From: Gigaspora rosea
Taxonomy: Eukaryota > Glomeromycota > Glomeromycetes > Diversisporales > Gigasporaceae
Direction of reading: 5' to 3'
DNA: 64,000 nt
Assembly (NCBI GenBank): GCA_003550325.1
Contig: QKWP01000026.1
Location: forward strand, 644,655 to 708,654
Positions 1 through 11,375 of this stretch are shown here, piece after piece. Every line of letters begins with the position of its first letter. Position 1 is the first letter of the stretch. The translations under genes were made by a program, and so were the position numbers. Below the pieces are notes generated by a model. The model ran no database searches. It saw only the letters and a list, made by a program, of their open reading frames with translations, and was not told where the DNA came from.

Positions 1-1954
1 TTTATTTACTATTTAATTTCTTTTTATTCGCATTAATTTAGAGAGTGAGTATAAAGATCATTTACGTATTAAACTAAGTAATTAAAATAAGCTATTCGAG
101 TTCATGTTTATTTACTATTTAATTTCTTTTATCACTCAGTGAGTGAGTATAAAGGTCATTTATTTATAAACTAAGTAATTATAATTAGCTATTCAAGTTC
201 ATGTTTATTTACTATTTAATTTCTTTTAACACTCAGTGAGTGAGTATAAAAATCATTTACGTATTAAACTAAATAATCAAAATAAGCTATTAAAGTTCAT
301 GTTTATTTACTATTTAACTTCTTTTTATTCGCATTAATTTAGGATGTGAGTATAAAAAACATTTACGTATTAAACTAAGTAATTGAAATAAGTTATTCTA
401 GTTCATGTTTATTTACTATTTAATGTCATTTTATTCGCATTAATTTAGAAAGTGAGCATTAAGATCATTTACGTATTAAATTAAGTAATTAAATAAACTA
501 TTCAAGCTCTAATTTCTTTTTATTCGCATTGATTTAGGATGTGAGAATAAAAATCATTTACGTATTAAACTAATTAAAATAAGCTATTCAAGTTCATGTT
601 TGTTTACTATTTAATTTCTTTTATCACTCAGTGCGTGAGTATAAAGATCATTTACATATTAAACTAAGTAATTAAAATAAGATATTAAAGTTCATGTTTA
701 TTTACTATTTAATTTCTTTTTATTCGCATTAATTTAGTTTGTGAGTATAAAAAGATCATTTACGTATTAGGCTAATAATTAAAATAAGCTATTCAAGTTC
801 ATGTTTATTTTTTATTTAATTTTTTTTTATTCGCATTAATTTAGAAAGTGAGTATAAAGATCATTTATGTATTAAATTAAAGTAATTAAAATAAACTATT
901 CAAGTTCATTTTTATTTACTATTTAATTTCTTTTTATTCGCATTAATTTAGAAAGTGAGTATAAAGATCATTTACGTATTAAACTAAGTAATTGAAATTA
1001 GTTGTTCATGTTCATATTTAATTTCTTTTAACATTCAGTGAGTGTGTATAAAAGACCATTTACGTACTAAACTAATTAATTAAAATAAGCTATTCAAGTT
1101 CATGTTTATTTATTATTTAATTTCTTTTTATTCGCATTAATTTAGCTTGTGAGTATAAAAATCATTTACGTATTAAATTAAGCAATTAAAATAAGCTATT
1201 CAAGTTCATGTTTATTTACTATTGATTTCTTTTTATTCGCATTAATTTAGGATGTGAGTATAAAGATCATTTACGTATTAAACTAAGTAATTAAAATTAG
1301 CTATTCAAGTTCATGGTTATTTCCTATTTAATTTCTTTTTATTCGCATTAATTTAGGGCGTGAGTATAAAGATCATTTACGTATTAAACTAAGTAATTAA
1401 TTAAAATATCTATTTAATTTCTTTTATTCGCATTAATTTAGTTTGTGAGTATAAAAAAACATTACACATTAAACTAAGTAATTAAAATAATTATTCTGGT
1501 TCAAGTTTATTTACTATTTAATTTCTTTTTAATCGCATTAATTTAGAAAGTGAGTATAAAGATCATTTACGTATTAAACTAAGTAATTGAAATAAGCTAT
1601 TCAAGTTTATTTTTATTTACTATTTAATTTCTTTTACCACTAAGTGTGTAAGTGTAAAAAGATCATTTACGTATTAAACTAAGTTAAGTTATTAAAGTTC
1701 ATGTTTATTTACTATTTAATTTCTTTTTATTCGCATTAATTTAGTTTGTGAGTATAAAGATCATTTACGTATTAGACTAATAATTAAAATAAGCTATTCA
1801 AGTTCATGTTTATTTACTATAATTTCTTTTAACACCTAGATTGTGAGTATAAAGATCATTTACGTATTAATCTAAGTAATTAAAATAAGCTATTCAAGTT
1901 ATGTTTATTTCTATTTAATTTCTTTAACACTCAGTGAGTGAGTATAAAAGATCA
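1..1954. repeat. Satellite array, unit about 97-107 bp
   Basis: Roughly 19-20 head-to-tail units. Landmarks in each unit are TTCATGTTTATTTACTATTT, a Y-rich stretch, TATTCGCATTAATTTAG or the shorter variant CACTCAGTGAGTGAG, then GAGTATAAAGATCATTTACG and TAAACTAAGTAATTAAAATA. Two sub-types alternate and account for the two unit lengths (about 106 and about 97 bp). The copies are diverged but clearly related. No coding potential is seen. The array runs off the left edge of the window. Confidence 0.95.
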
Positions 1955-2600
1955 TGAAAATGTACCGTATAGGCACGGGATGGAATCGGATAGGCACGGG
2001 TCAAGGTCCGGATTTGTACGGGTATGGCCCGAGTTGGTTCGGATTCGGTGGACCGTGTGCCCGTGCCAATTGGACCGTAAATGGCACGGGTTTTGCAGCA
2101 GTTTACTAGTCGAATCGGCACGGGATTTGGCACGGGTAATGAACGTAAATTCACGTGCCACCGCGATAACGAAGTGGATTAACTATTAAAACATAAATTT
2201 ACATAGGTAATTAATATAAGATGAACAGGCTAACTGCATATGAAGCAAAATTTTGTAAGGAGTTTTTTTTTGTTAAGACACACAGGGAAGCTTCATTAGT
2301 GAAATCATGAGATATCGCTCTTTTTTTAAAAAAAAAATCCTTTACTGATCTTTCGCTCTCCACGAAACGAACCAACACGTATCACGAGCCAAGACGTGTG
2401 TAACGTACACATACGTGTCATCTGAACGTGCCATTTCATATTACGTGATATTACGTGCCACCCTTTGCCGCAATGTCCGTGCCATTTTTACCGTGCCATT
2501 CGTAAAACGTTCCTGCACGTGCCACAAGATCCGTGTCATTTCGAGCATTCCCGACACCAACCCGTACCACCACCCGTACCACTTTTCTTATAGGGTTTAC
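1955..2600. mobile_element. Transposon-like insert with inverted GGCACGGG words
   Basis: A sharply GC-richer block inside the satellite. The left part repeats GGCACGGG / GTACGGG and the right part repeats the reverse complement (CGTGCCA, CCGTGCCATT, CCCGTACCAC), so the short word is inverted between the two ends. The outer ends GAAAATGTACCG and GTGGTAC..TTTTC (reverse complement GAAAAGTGGTAC) form a short imperfect inverted repeat. Satellite sequence stops near GATCAT on the left and resumes at TTTACGTACTAAACTG on the right, as expected for an insertion. I could not define a target duplication. Short open frames here are by-products of the repeats. Confidence 0.6.
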
Positions 2601-3141
2601 GTACTAAACTGAGTAATTAAAATAATTAAAATAAGCTATTCAAGTTCATGTTTATTTACTATTTAATTTCTTTTTATTCGCATTTATTTAGGATGTGAGT
2701 ATAAAAAACATTTACGTATTAAACTAAGTAATTGAAATAAGTTATTCTAGTTCATGTTTATTTACTATTTAATGTCTTTTTATTCGCATTAATTTAGGAT
2801 GTGAGTATAAAGATCATTTACGTATTAAACTAAGTAATTAAATAAGCTACTCAAGTTCATGTTTATTTACTATTTAATTTCTTTTAACACTAAGTGTGTA
2901 AGCGTAAAAAGATCATTTACGTATTAAACTAAGTAATTAAAATAAGTTATTAAAGTTCATGTTTATTTACTATTTAATTTCTTTTTATTCGCATTAATTT
3001 AGAAAGTGAGTATAAAGATCATTTATGTATTAAACTAAAGTAATTAAAATAAACTATTCAAGTTCATTTTTATTTACTATTTAAATTCTTTTTATTCGCG
3101 TTAATTTAGAAAGTGAGTATAAAGATCATTTATGTATTAGG
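2601..3141. repeat. Satellite array, continuation
   Basis: About five more units of the array that starts at position 1, in the same orientation, ending at about 3141 (TTATGTATTAGGGGGTTTC). The adjoining 3142-3400 holds no feature I can name. Confidence 0.92.
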
Positions 3142-3402
3142 GGGTTTCATTATTTATATATTTAGAGAATAAGTTTTAGTTTAAAAGATTCTACTTCTAT
3201 TTTAAAATTCGACACAATGAATTAAATAGACACATGCGTCAATAAATTTTGCTTTTTTTTTTTATGCATATTACTGGTAAATGATTATGTAAATAAGTCT
3301 ATACGTTTAAAAAATAGGGGTTATGTATCACACATTTCGAAGTAAATACGTCACTTATTTTGTCTGAATTCGGATGCCAAATCATTATTTTTATTCCACA
3401 GC

Positions 3403-3555
3403 TCCTAATTGTTCACCCCATGACCTTTTTACTGATTCTCACGGTTAATATTTTCACAGCTGATATTTTCACAGATTTTAAGTCCGCCGTGAAAATATCA
3501 ACCATGAAAATATAGGTAAAACTAAAGTCATAGGTGAAATTAGGATCCTTGAGAA
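3403..3555. repeat. Short inverted-repeat element (MITE-like)
   Basis: The left arm (TCCTAATTGTTCACC ... ATTTTCAC) and the right arm (GTGAAAATATAGG ... GTGAAATTAGGAT) are imperfect reverse complements around a core that itself repeats ATATTTTCACAG. No coding potential; no target duplication found. Confidence 0.5.
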
Positions 3556-3567
3556 TAAATCAGTTAT

Positions 3568-3655
3568 TCCATGTATTTTCGTCGACATCATCAAAACATC
3601 ATGCATGATATCTCGACTGCCTTAATGATATCTATGATAATACATGGGATAACTA
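3568..3655. repeat. 88 bp inverted repeat
   Basis: CAGTTATTCCATGTATT at the left is mirrored by AATACATGGGATAACT at the right, enclosing about 55 bp. It could be a very small MITE or a hairpin. Confidence 0.5.
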
Positions 3656-3660
3656 TTACA

Positions 3661-3755
3661 TCTACCCTATTAAACTAAGGAATTAAAATAAGCTATTCAA
3701 GTTCATGTTTATTTACTATTTAATTTTTTTTTATTCACATCAATTTAGGTGAGTA
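3661..3755. repeat. Isolated satellite unit
   Basis: One detached copy of the unit that forms the array at 1-3141 (TTAAACTAAGGAATTAAAAT, then TTCATGTTTATTTACTATTT), 500 bp beyond the end of the array and in the same orientation. Confidence 0.75.
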
Positions 3756-3903
3756 TAAAAATATACATATTTGATCTGATCTAATTTAAAATTTGTTGTA
3801 AATTATTTATTTATTAAATAATAATTAATTAGCCGGTAAGTATAAAATTATTTGTATTGAAATTAAAGATTATATAAATATGTAAAATAAATAATATTTT
3901 ATT

Positions 3904-5240
3904 TATAAAAAAAGGGACTCCAAATATGGAAAATGTATGCATTGTAATGAGTATAACACGCATGAATCTTGGTGCATTACGTGTGATCCTGAAATAATGA
4001 TTCGAAGTTGGACATGTGGAAATAAAGATGTTGACCGTTGTATAAAGGAGTTTCAACTTAGAACTACTAAATATGAGGATGTTGTTGAATGGATTCCATT
4101 TGATAAAATATGCATCACTTATAAAATTGGTGAAGGTGGATTTGGCTGTGTATACTTTGCAACTTGGTCAGATGGTATACGAAAAATTGAGAAAGCAGAT
4201 GATCATAACTATGTAAGATCTCGTGAACAATATAGCGCCGTTGCACTCAAGACCCTATCAGATTCTTCCTTAAAAGAAGTAAGTTTAATTTGTTATTCTT
4301 ATTAAACAAATAGTTGTATTAATTCATTTTTATAAATTCGTCAAGTTCAAAAACCATATGAAATGTATGTTAACTGGTAGTAAGCTCAAAATTTATGGGT
4401 TAACTCAAAATACAGAAACGAATGAATATATGATGGTATTTCAATATGTCAACAGTGGAAATCTTTATAAGTTTTTAAGAACAAATTTTCGTGACCTTAA
4501 CTGGCAAACCAAATTAAAAACTACTACTGGATATTTCAGAGGATCTACGTCAAATTCATACTACTGGCTATATTCATGCAGATTTTCATAGTGGTAATAT
4601 TTTGCAACATAAAGGGATCAACGAAAATATGAAATCTTACATCTCAGATATAAAAATCTAATAAAAATGATGCAGAGGGTTGTATTTATGGCGTCATGTC
4701 TTACGTCGCTCCAGAGGTTTTATTAAGTCAGGAATTTACAACAAAAGCTGATATTTATGGCTTTGGAGTCATCATGTCAGAGATGTCAACTGGCCAAAGA
4801 CCCTTTGATGGTTATCAATTTAATGAAGTACTTGCTGTAAAATTTGCACTGGTTTACGACCAGAGTTTGCACCAGGAACTCCAGAATGCTATATTAAATT
4901 GGCTAAGCAATGCATGGATTCTGATCCAAAAGAACGACCACATGCTTCGCAAGTTAAAAATAAACTTAAAGAATGGATTGAAAGTATGGAGAATTCAGAT
5001 AATAATGAAATTAAAAGGCAGTTCTTAGATGCTGATAAAATAGCTGCAGATTTTCCAATCAAGTTACCAAAACATTCGGATTTTATGTACACTAGTAAAA
5101 TGATTAACACACAAAAAATATCGAATACAATTAAAGGTATCTATTTGAAAATATTCTATATATGTTTTTGCTTAAATTAATTTTAAATTTTATATTTAGC
5201 AAGCAGACCTATTGAATCCATTGAACTTCCTGATTATTGA
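3904..5240 (+). pseudogene. TKL-type protein kinase pseudogene, 3 exons
   Basis: The readable frame begins before the first ATG with a Cys-rich leader (YGKCMHCNEYNTHESWC, SWTCGNKDVD) that precedes the kinase domain in a large Glomeromycotina kinase family. It is followed by the glycine loop (GEGGFGCVYFA). Exon 1 ends at a GTAAGT donor at 4279 and exon 2 starts at 4346 (FKNHMKC). A short third exon at 5200-5240 ends in SIELPDY. Visible motifs are the HADFHSGN catalytic loop, SYVAPEVLL (APE) and DIYGFGVIMSEMSTG. Three lesions break it: a frameshift near 4520, loss of part of the DFG-equivalent region with stops near 4660, and a 1 bp loss near 4840. No start codon is evident upstream of 3904. 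It would have been a Ser/Thr or Tyr signalling kinase; it cannot now encode a working enzyme. Confidence 0.85.
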
Positions 5241-5895
5241 ATTATTGTACAAGTAATATTAAATTTATAGTTAAACAATCTTTATTTTATTAGTGTTTAA
5301 ATTATTAAACACATGTGCCAATTTGAAAAATTTGGCCTTTTTAAAGTCCCCATATTTGATCATCAAATTTAGCATATATTCTAATTAAATTTTGTGACAC
5401 TTCTGTTTGATTGGTCAATCTCAAAAGAACATTACGTTAATCAATTGTATAAGTAACTAACAGAACATAAAAGTAATGTATTAATATTATTTTATTATTT
5501 ATACATATTTAAATAAATATCAAATTTTACTACTATATTGTGTGAAAGAAAAAAGATTAGAATTTTGAATTTAAATTTAATTGGCATTTATTAGTTGTTA
5601 AAAGTATTTTTATTGTTTATATTTAAATAAAACTTAGTTTTTTAAACTTAAATAATGATTTGAGTTTTATACTAAATTTGGATTTTTATTGCACTTGGTG
5701 GTTAGCAATTGTAGTAGTGAATATTAGGGTATGTATTGCCTTAGAGCAATGTCATTAATCACCTGATTATTTTTTATCAGTGGCTTACCCCTTCATTTTT
5801 CTTAATATATATTTGGTCAGGTTCCTTATATATAATTTCAACTTTTTTACCTCCTTTTCCCTAACAAATTATTTGATTTTGTCATTCCCTTATTA
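5241..5895. other. AT-rich intergenic DNA
   Basis: No gene, RNA or clear repeat boundary seen. The open frame at 5780-5977 is AT-driven and overlaps a tandem duplication, so I do not count it as a gene. Confidence 0.6.
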
Positions 5896-6105
5896 TATTT
5901 GGATTGTATTAATAAATACTATATTGTTTATATATTACAATCTTCATTTATACAAACTACATAATAATACTATATAGGATTTAAAATGAATAATTTGGCA
6001 TATTTGGATTGTATTAATAAATACTATATTGTTTATATATTATAATCTTCATTTGTACAAACTACATAATAATACTATATAGGATTTAAAATGAATAATT
6101 TGGCA
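5896..6105. repeat. Tandem duplication, 2 x 105 bp
   Basis: Two adjacent, almost identical 105 bp copies (5896-6000 and 6001-6105), each starting TATTTGGATTGTATTAATAA and ending AATGAATAATTTGGCA. The near identity implies a recent event. Confidence 0.95.
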
Positions 6106-6209
6106 CCTGAGAATAAAAATGTTTCTATTCTAAATTGAGTAATTTTTGAGCTCTATTTTTTAAAAAATTTGTTACAAACAAAAAGGCAGAATTCTTGATT
6201 TTTAATTAA

Positions 6210-6724
6210 GGGTAGAGGGTACGTAGATCAATTTTATATAGTTTTTATATGGTATTTTGAAATTTTCATATAAAATTGACATATGCTACTAATAAAACTT
6301 TTTTAAATTACAACTAATTTTTATTAAAATTTTACAAAATATAAATAAAACAATTTATCTATTATAGTAAAATTTGAAATATTATTATATTTTAAAAAAA
6401 TATACTTGTATATATCATAAAGTTTTTCTGGGTTGGACAAAAATTTTCTGGGGTGCACAAAATGCCAAATGCTGATTGGTCAATTTACGTAAATTTATAA
6501 GTTAGTTTTATTACTAAATTTTAGTATCCAATCTTTAAAATTTTATATTTTACTGAGTTTTTGATCAATTTTAATGATTTTACTATCATTAGAATCAGAA
6601 AAACCTGCTCTACAAACTTGGCTTAAAATATAATTAGTTTATTTATTATAATTTTTCATAAAATTAAATATAAAAAAAATTACCATTAAGTTTATATATA
6701 ATTTTAAAATAGTACCCTCTACCC
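6210..6724. mobile_element. TTAA-flanked MITE (piggyBac-like), copy 1
   Basis: A 515 bp non-coding element with terminal inverted repeats GGGTAGAGGGTAC and GTACCCTCTACCC, directly flanked by TTAA on both sides (6206-6209 and 6725-6728). A TTAA target and ends starting with GGG or CCC are the signature of piggyBac transposition. A homologous copy in the same orientation lies at 48537-49035. No transposase is inside. Confidence 0.8.
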
Positions 6725-6728
6725 TTAA

Positions 6729-7164
6729 TTCTAGCTGACTTAAGGGCTGTGCCATATATTACCTAATATCCATTTACTATAAAGGCTTATTCCTACCCCC
6801 AGAAAATATATAGTTGCCTCTCTAATCTGGCCATTTATATACTGAACACTTGATAATCTGAACTAAAACTTTCAGAACAAAATATTATATATACAATTCC
6901 TCTGAATATATCAAATTAACATAATAACTTTGCTATTCCAGATCTGAACTCAAATTAATCAGTACATATAATTTTTTATTTAAATAAATTTATTTTGTAT
7001 TACTATATTTGCATGTAATAATGCCCTCTGTACTTTATTTTGGACCCTTGAGCATTATTTTGAAACATGCATGTGCTTTATTTTAAGTCAAAATGTGTTT
7101 TTTTTTGAAATCCTGTACCAGTTTTGTAATTGATTCTAATCGTCTTACTAACTTAAACTTCAAA
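6729..7164. other. AT-rich intergenic DNA
   Basis: Nothing recognisable beyond base composition. Confidence 0.5.
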
Positions 7165-7884
7165 AATAGGCCTCCGCATGGGCTGGGTAGGGCTTTGTAG
7201 TAGTAATACTCTAGCTCTACCTGTTTATTAATGGGCTTAATCTTCAAGTCCTTACCCTTACCCTAGGGCCCCAAAATTGATACCCAGCCCAGTCCTTAAA
7301 GCCTGCAGGTACCCATGGGTAACCATGAGTAAAAAAAAAACAGATAAAAAAATTATTAAGCGCATAATCTGCCATATACCATAATTATATAGTATAAAAT
7401 ATAAAAAATTACTTAAAAAACACTGTTTGTTACACTATTTTATTTGATATTTTCACTTTCAATGATAGTTTTTATAAATTTAAGATTATTGATTAATATA
7501 CCATAAAATACAGACCTGTGTACCCCCATGCAGTGATCCCTCTGCCAGTTTGAAATGCCAGTTCATGACTTATACCCAGGGTACATAAATCAGTAGATAT
7601 AGTAAAATATATTGTTCAATATAGTGTAGAAGTACACAAGTACAAAGATTGAGACATGTAAATACAGGTTCATATTTTATAGTAAGTTTTAATTAGTGGA
7701 TAGTCATGTGCATGTATAATGAGCTATCTTGGGCCAGGTAGTGCTGGTACCCAAGCCCTACCCATATCATAAAGGGCCTGCAATTTTTAGCCCTACCCTG
7801 CTCTAGGGCTTGTAATTTGATGCCCAAGCCCAGTCCTAGTAGTACAGTACCCTTGGGTAGCCCAGTGGTAGCCCTGGCCTATTC
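7165..7884. mobile_element. Non-autonomous transposon with inverted GGGCT words
   Basis: The left end repeats GGGCTGGGTAGGGCT, TACCCTAGGGCCCC, CCCAGCCC and CATGGGTA. The right end repeats the reverse complements and relatives (CAAGCCCTACCC, AGGGCTTG, TTGGGTAGCCCAG). The ends AATAGGCC and GGCCTATT are inverted. The centre is ordinary AT-rich DNA without a gene. The architecture matches several other elements in this window; no clear target duplication was found. Confidence 0.6.
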
Positions 7885-7895
7885 AGAGGCATCAA

Positions 7896-8155
7896 CTTGC
7901 TTCACTAACAAGCTTATTTTACAGATGATTAATTTACAGTAAGTTAATTTTATAAACAGTAGATTTCACTGACAGTCCATTTTACCAACAAGCAATTCTA
8001 GTTAATGTTTTTAGAGCTAAGTTTAGAAATAGAGTTAAGGTCAAAGCAATTGTAAAAAAAACTTGTGAATGAGCTGTCAATGAAATATTCAGTTTATGAA
8101 ATAAACTTGTCTATAAATTATTGTTTGTAAAATAAGCTTGTCAGTAAAGTAAGTT
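7896..8155. repeat. MITE-like inverted repeat
   Basis: CTTGCTTCACTAACAAGCTT at the left is the imperfect reverse complement of AAGCTTGTCAGTAAAGTAAG at the right. The interior repeats TTTACAGTAAGTT and CTTGTCTATAAATT words. It resembles the element at 30952-31220 (shared TGATTAATTTACAG word). Confidence 0.6.
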
Positions 8156-9555
8156 CAGTAAATATAGTGCTTAGAAGTAATTATTGGTGAAATAATATGA
8201 AAGCACTTTGAGTACTATGTTATATAAAGTGGATGCACAGTATTTCAGAATGTGCATAGGTGATATTTTGGGTAATATAGTTAATTTTTTAAAGAAGTCA
8301 AAATTCAAATTAATGACCTGGCCCGCTATTTGCACAAATACAGTATGAATAAAATTTATTTCATATAATTAATTAAACTAGTGTTCTGACCTGGGTCAGA
8401 TAATAGTGATCTGATGGGTCTGATATTTAAGGGTAAAATACAATATTGATTATTTTTATATAAGATTAGCTGCAAATTTTTTATGTTATTCAAATAGAAA
8501 TCAGAAATATTCTATGAATATGTAACCTTTAGATCAATTTCAATAATAATTTATTACTTTCACTTGTAAGACTTGGAAGATAAGTGTTTTGTTTTATTTG
8601 TATTTTTATTGTTTGTATTGTACTTATTTTAAACATCTTTGTTCACTTTATCAGAGAGTTACTAACACTATGGAAGTTTTTTTCCTAGAATAAAAGTGAA
8701 TAAGGAACTGTCTTATGATTAAGAATCAGTTTTGTTTTATTTTTTTTTTAGAGCCAACACCTTTTTTGTAGATTTGGCTAAAAAGTGAGAGTAGAACATA
8801 GGTAAATACTTTTTTTTCTATTTTTTTGTTAATACAATCACTAATTTCTTTTATTTTTGTAGAGTATAATGAATCTTCAATGTATAGCTAGAAACAGAAC
8901 CTTAGAATAAATTTCGATTCTGTTTGTTGTTTTGCCTTTTCACTTTTGATTTTAATATAAATTTGGTTGACCTAAGCTGCTACTATTTTGTTTTTTTTAT
9001 TTTTTTCAGGCATAGCATTCTATATTGCAAAATTAAGTCAAAACAAAATCTAGTGCCTATAATATTTTCGTATTTTTGGTTTTTGTTTTAAAACATGAGC
9101 AACTTTTAGTATTACCAGATATGAAATCATAAATTATTGTTTAAATTATTTTGTTAATAATAAAGTTTTACTTTCATATAATACAATAAACATATCACAT
9201 ATAGTAGCAGGGGTATAGAATATAATTTGTGGTCACAGTGTTGCAATTGATTGTTATTGAATAATTATTTGTTCTAGAATATCTGCTGAATAAAAATAGG
9301 TTTGTACTATCTAGATAAATTTTAATCATCCTAGAAAAATTGATGATATATACAAGTATATTTTTTAATATAATATGTAGCTTTAAAGTTTTTTACTATA
9401 AATAGAAAGGTTTGATTTATATGCTACAAAATTTTGGCTAAAACTGGTTGCGTTTTCAAAAATCCTTATCAGTAGTGCATTTTTGCCCTATAGAAATTTG
9501 TTTGTATAATGATTATATATGAAAATAATCGATATTGTACTTTACACTTAATCCA
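8156..9555. other. AT-rich intergenic DNA
   Basis: No gene seen. An outlying copy of the GTCAGATAATAGTGA word (see 9556-9690) lies at about 8394. Confidence 0.55.
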
Positions 9556-9690
9556 GATCAGATAATAGTGACCTGACAAGTTAGATATTTAATCTGAGCT
9601 ATGAAATGGATCAGATAATAGTGACCTAATAGGCTAGATATTTAATCTGGGCTATAACCTGGGTCAGATAATAGTAACTCAATGGGCAAT
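9556..9690. repeat. 53 bp tandem repeat, about 2.5 units
   Basis: Units start at 9556, 9609 and 9662, each with GATCAGATAATAGTGACCT (last unit GGTCAGATAATAGTAACTC) followed by AGATATTTAATCTGRGCTAT. The word GACCTGGGTCAGATAATAG also occurs near 8388, so the unit is dispersed too. Confidence 0.85.
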
Positions 9691-10052
9691 AAAACCAAAA
9701 ATTGAAAAAATAGTATAAATTAGTTTTTTTTATACAATATATATTACAGTATACAACAGATTATGCATTGAACAGGCTTATTTAATTTTTTTTTATTAGT
9801 AACCCTTTATATACTGAATTTAAATTAGTATTCAGTTTAAAAAGAGAAATTTTATATTTTAGACTTTCTCTTTACTGAACAAAATTTCTTAAAACAGCCT
9901 GTTCAGATTGGAAAAAAGTGAATGTATATATAAGTAATTTTAGCTAATCAAATTAAACTAAAGTGAGATTTGTCTTGACCTACCTATAAAATACTACTAA
10001 TAAATATCAGTACTATATCAGTACATACCACTTATTAAATATTGTATCAATA

Positions 10053-10220
10053 AGGGGCATGCCATTTATCACGTGATTTTTACTATGAATACATGGTCAA
10101 AGGTAGTGATCATGTCTATATATTATATTAATCAATTAGAATTAGATAAAGTGATCACACCATACATGGATAGGAGTGGCTATTAAGTAAAAAATATCAC
10201 GTGATAAATAGCACGCCCCT
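10053..10220. mobile_element. 168 bp MITE with 30 bp terminal inverted repeats
   Basis: The left end AGGGGCATGCCATTTATCAC and the right end GTGATAAATAGCACGCCCCT are inverted repeats of about 30 bp with few mismatches. The interior has GTGATCA words in both orientations. The ends resemble those of the MITE at 21433-21603 (GTGCCATTTATTACGTAAT), so both may use the same transposase. Flanks on both sides are AT-rich and without genes. Confidence 0.8.
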
Positions 10221-10696
10221 AAACTATTTAAATAAAATCTCTAAAAGAAATAATATTTTTAGATATCTTATAGTTGTGCTAATACAACTGCTAAAAGAAA
10301 GCTTTTTATGCAAGTTTTAATAAGATATGTTAGTAAGCTAAACATTCTTGAAAAGAAATTTCTAGTGAGGCCTTATTGAGGTTTTTAAAGTTTGTAGCAT
10401 TTTAAATACTTTAGTTAATTAAAATAATTCTAATAAATAAAACAACTATAAAGAATTAAAAATCAATAATTTAACATTAAAATTAGAAAGTAAAGAATAA
10501 TGATTTTAAGAAAAAGAAATAGGAAAGGGTAAGAGAATAGGTAGAAATAGTAAAATGTACCAGATAAATCAAGGGTTTGGATACTTACCAATGAATCGAC
10601 TATTCACTCAAATCTTTGATCCCGGAGGAGATTTTCGTTTTGCTTTCACATTAAAGTTACCTTATAGTAGGGGTTGGAAGTCAGGCGAAGGAGTAT
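10221..10696. other. AT-rich intergenic DNA with one short open frame
   Basis: A 64-codon frame at 10555-10749 (starts MYQINQGFGYLPMNRL) runs into the putative LTR that follows. It matches nothing I recognise and is probably not a gene. Confidence 0.45.
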
Positions 10697-11292
10697 GTCA
10701 CAAATCACAATTTGTGACATTAGAAAAAATTCAATTTTTTTATTTTTGAAAATTTTTATAGAGATCGTTTTCCCTGTTTATGTATATGTTACCTAAGCAT
10801 TATAGCACGCTTAACGTGCTATCACGTCAAACGTGCAGTGGCGGGGAATTTTGTGGCTTCGAGATTATGTGGAAACACGTTCAACGTGATGGGCTTAAAA
10901 TTATTATTTTCGTATCACATTAGAGGCGGGTTGCACGTTTAACGTGCTAACGCGTCCAACGTGTAGTATAATTAACCTAAATGTATATAAGCACCCATTT
11001 TTTCGAGTTTAATAAAGCAGAATCTTCTCCTCAATTTTAATAAAATAAAAGGAAGTAAGTTTAAGTTGTGCTGAAGAGTCCTTTTGTGTATTTTTTTAAA
11101 ATCGAAAGTCTTTTTCCCCGTTGTAGTTTATTTTTCGTGTTATTATAAAAGTCGTCCCGAGATTCTTTTCCCAATCTCGTTGTTATCTGTCCCGTTAACC
11201 CCGTACTGTTATAAACTAGAGTCGTATAATTCTTCATAACTATTAGAGTTAAATCGGTTAAATACTTATCTCTCCCGAAATAATAGTTACAC
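10697..11292 (+). mobile_element. Possible solo LTR
   Basis: The stretch starts TGTCACAAATCACAATTTG and ends ATAATAGTTACA (TG...CA). In it are GTATATAAGCACCC (TATA-like, about 10984), AATAAA signals (about 11011) and paired words CACGTTTAACGTGC / CACGTTCAACGTG upstream of the TATA motif, as in a U3 region. It is GC-richer than its surroundings. I found no target duplication, no second LTR and no internal domain, so this is an inference from layout only. Confidence 0.35.
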
Positions 11293-11375
11293 TACCAACT
11301 CACATCACTAGTTACCACGGCTTCGCCGTGCTAACTCATGATATTCACAACAGCCCGTGTAATATCTATTACATA

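Noticed and set aside
21..3141. Satellite array considered as a CRISPR array or centromere
   Set aside because: Units are contiguous without unique spacers, so it is not CRISPR. A centromeric role cannot be judged from sequence alone.
5780..5977. 65-codon hydrophobic frame
   Set aside because: Its composition follows T-rich DNA, and it overlaps a recent tandem duplication.
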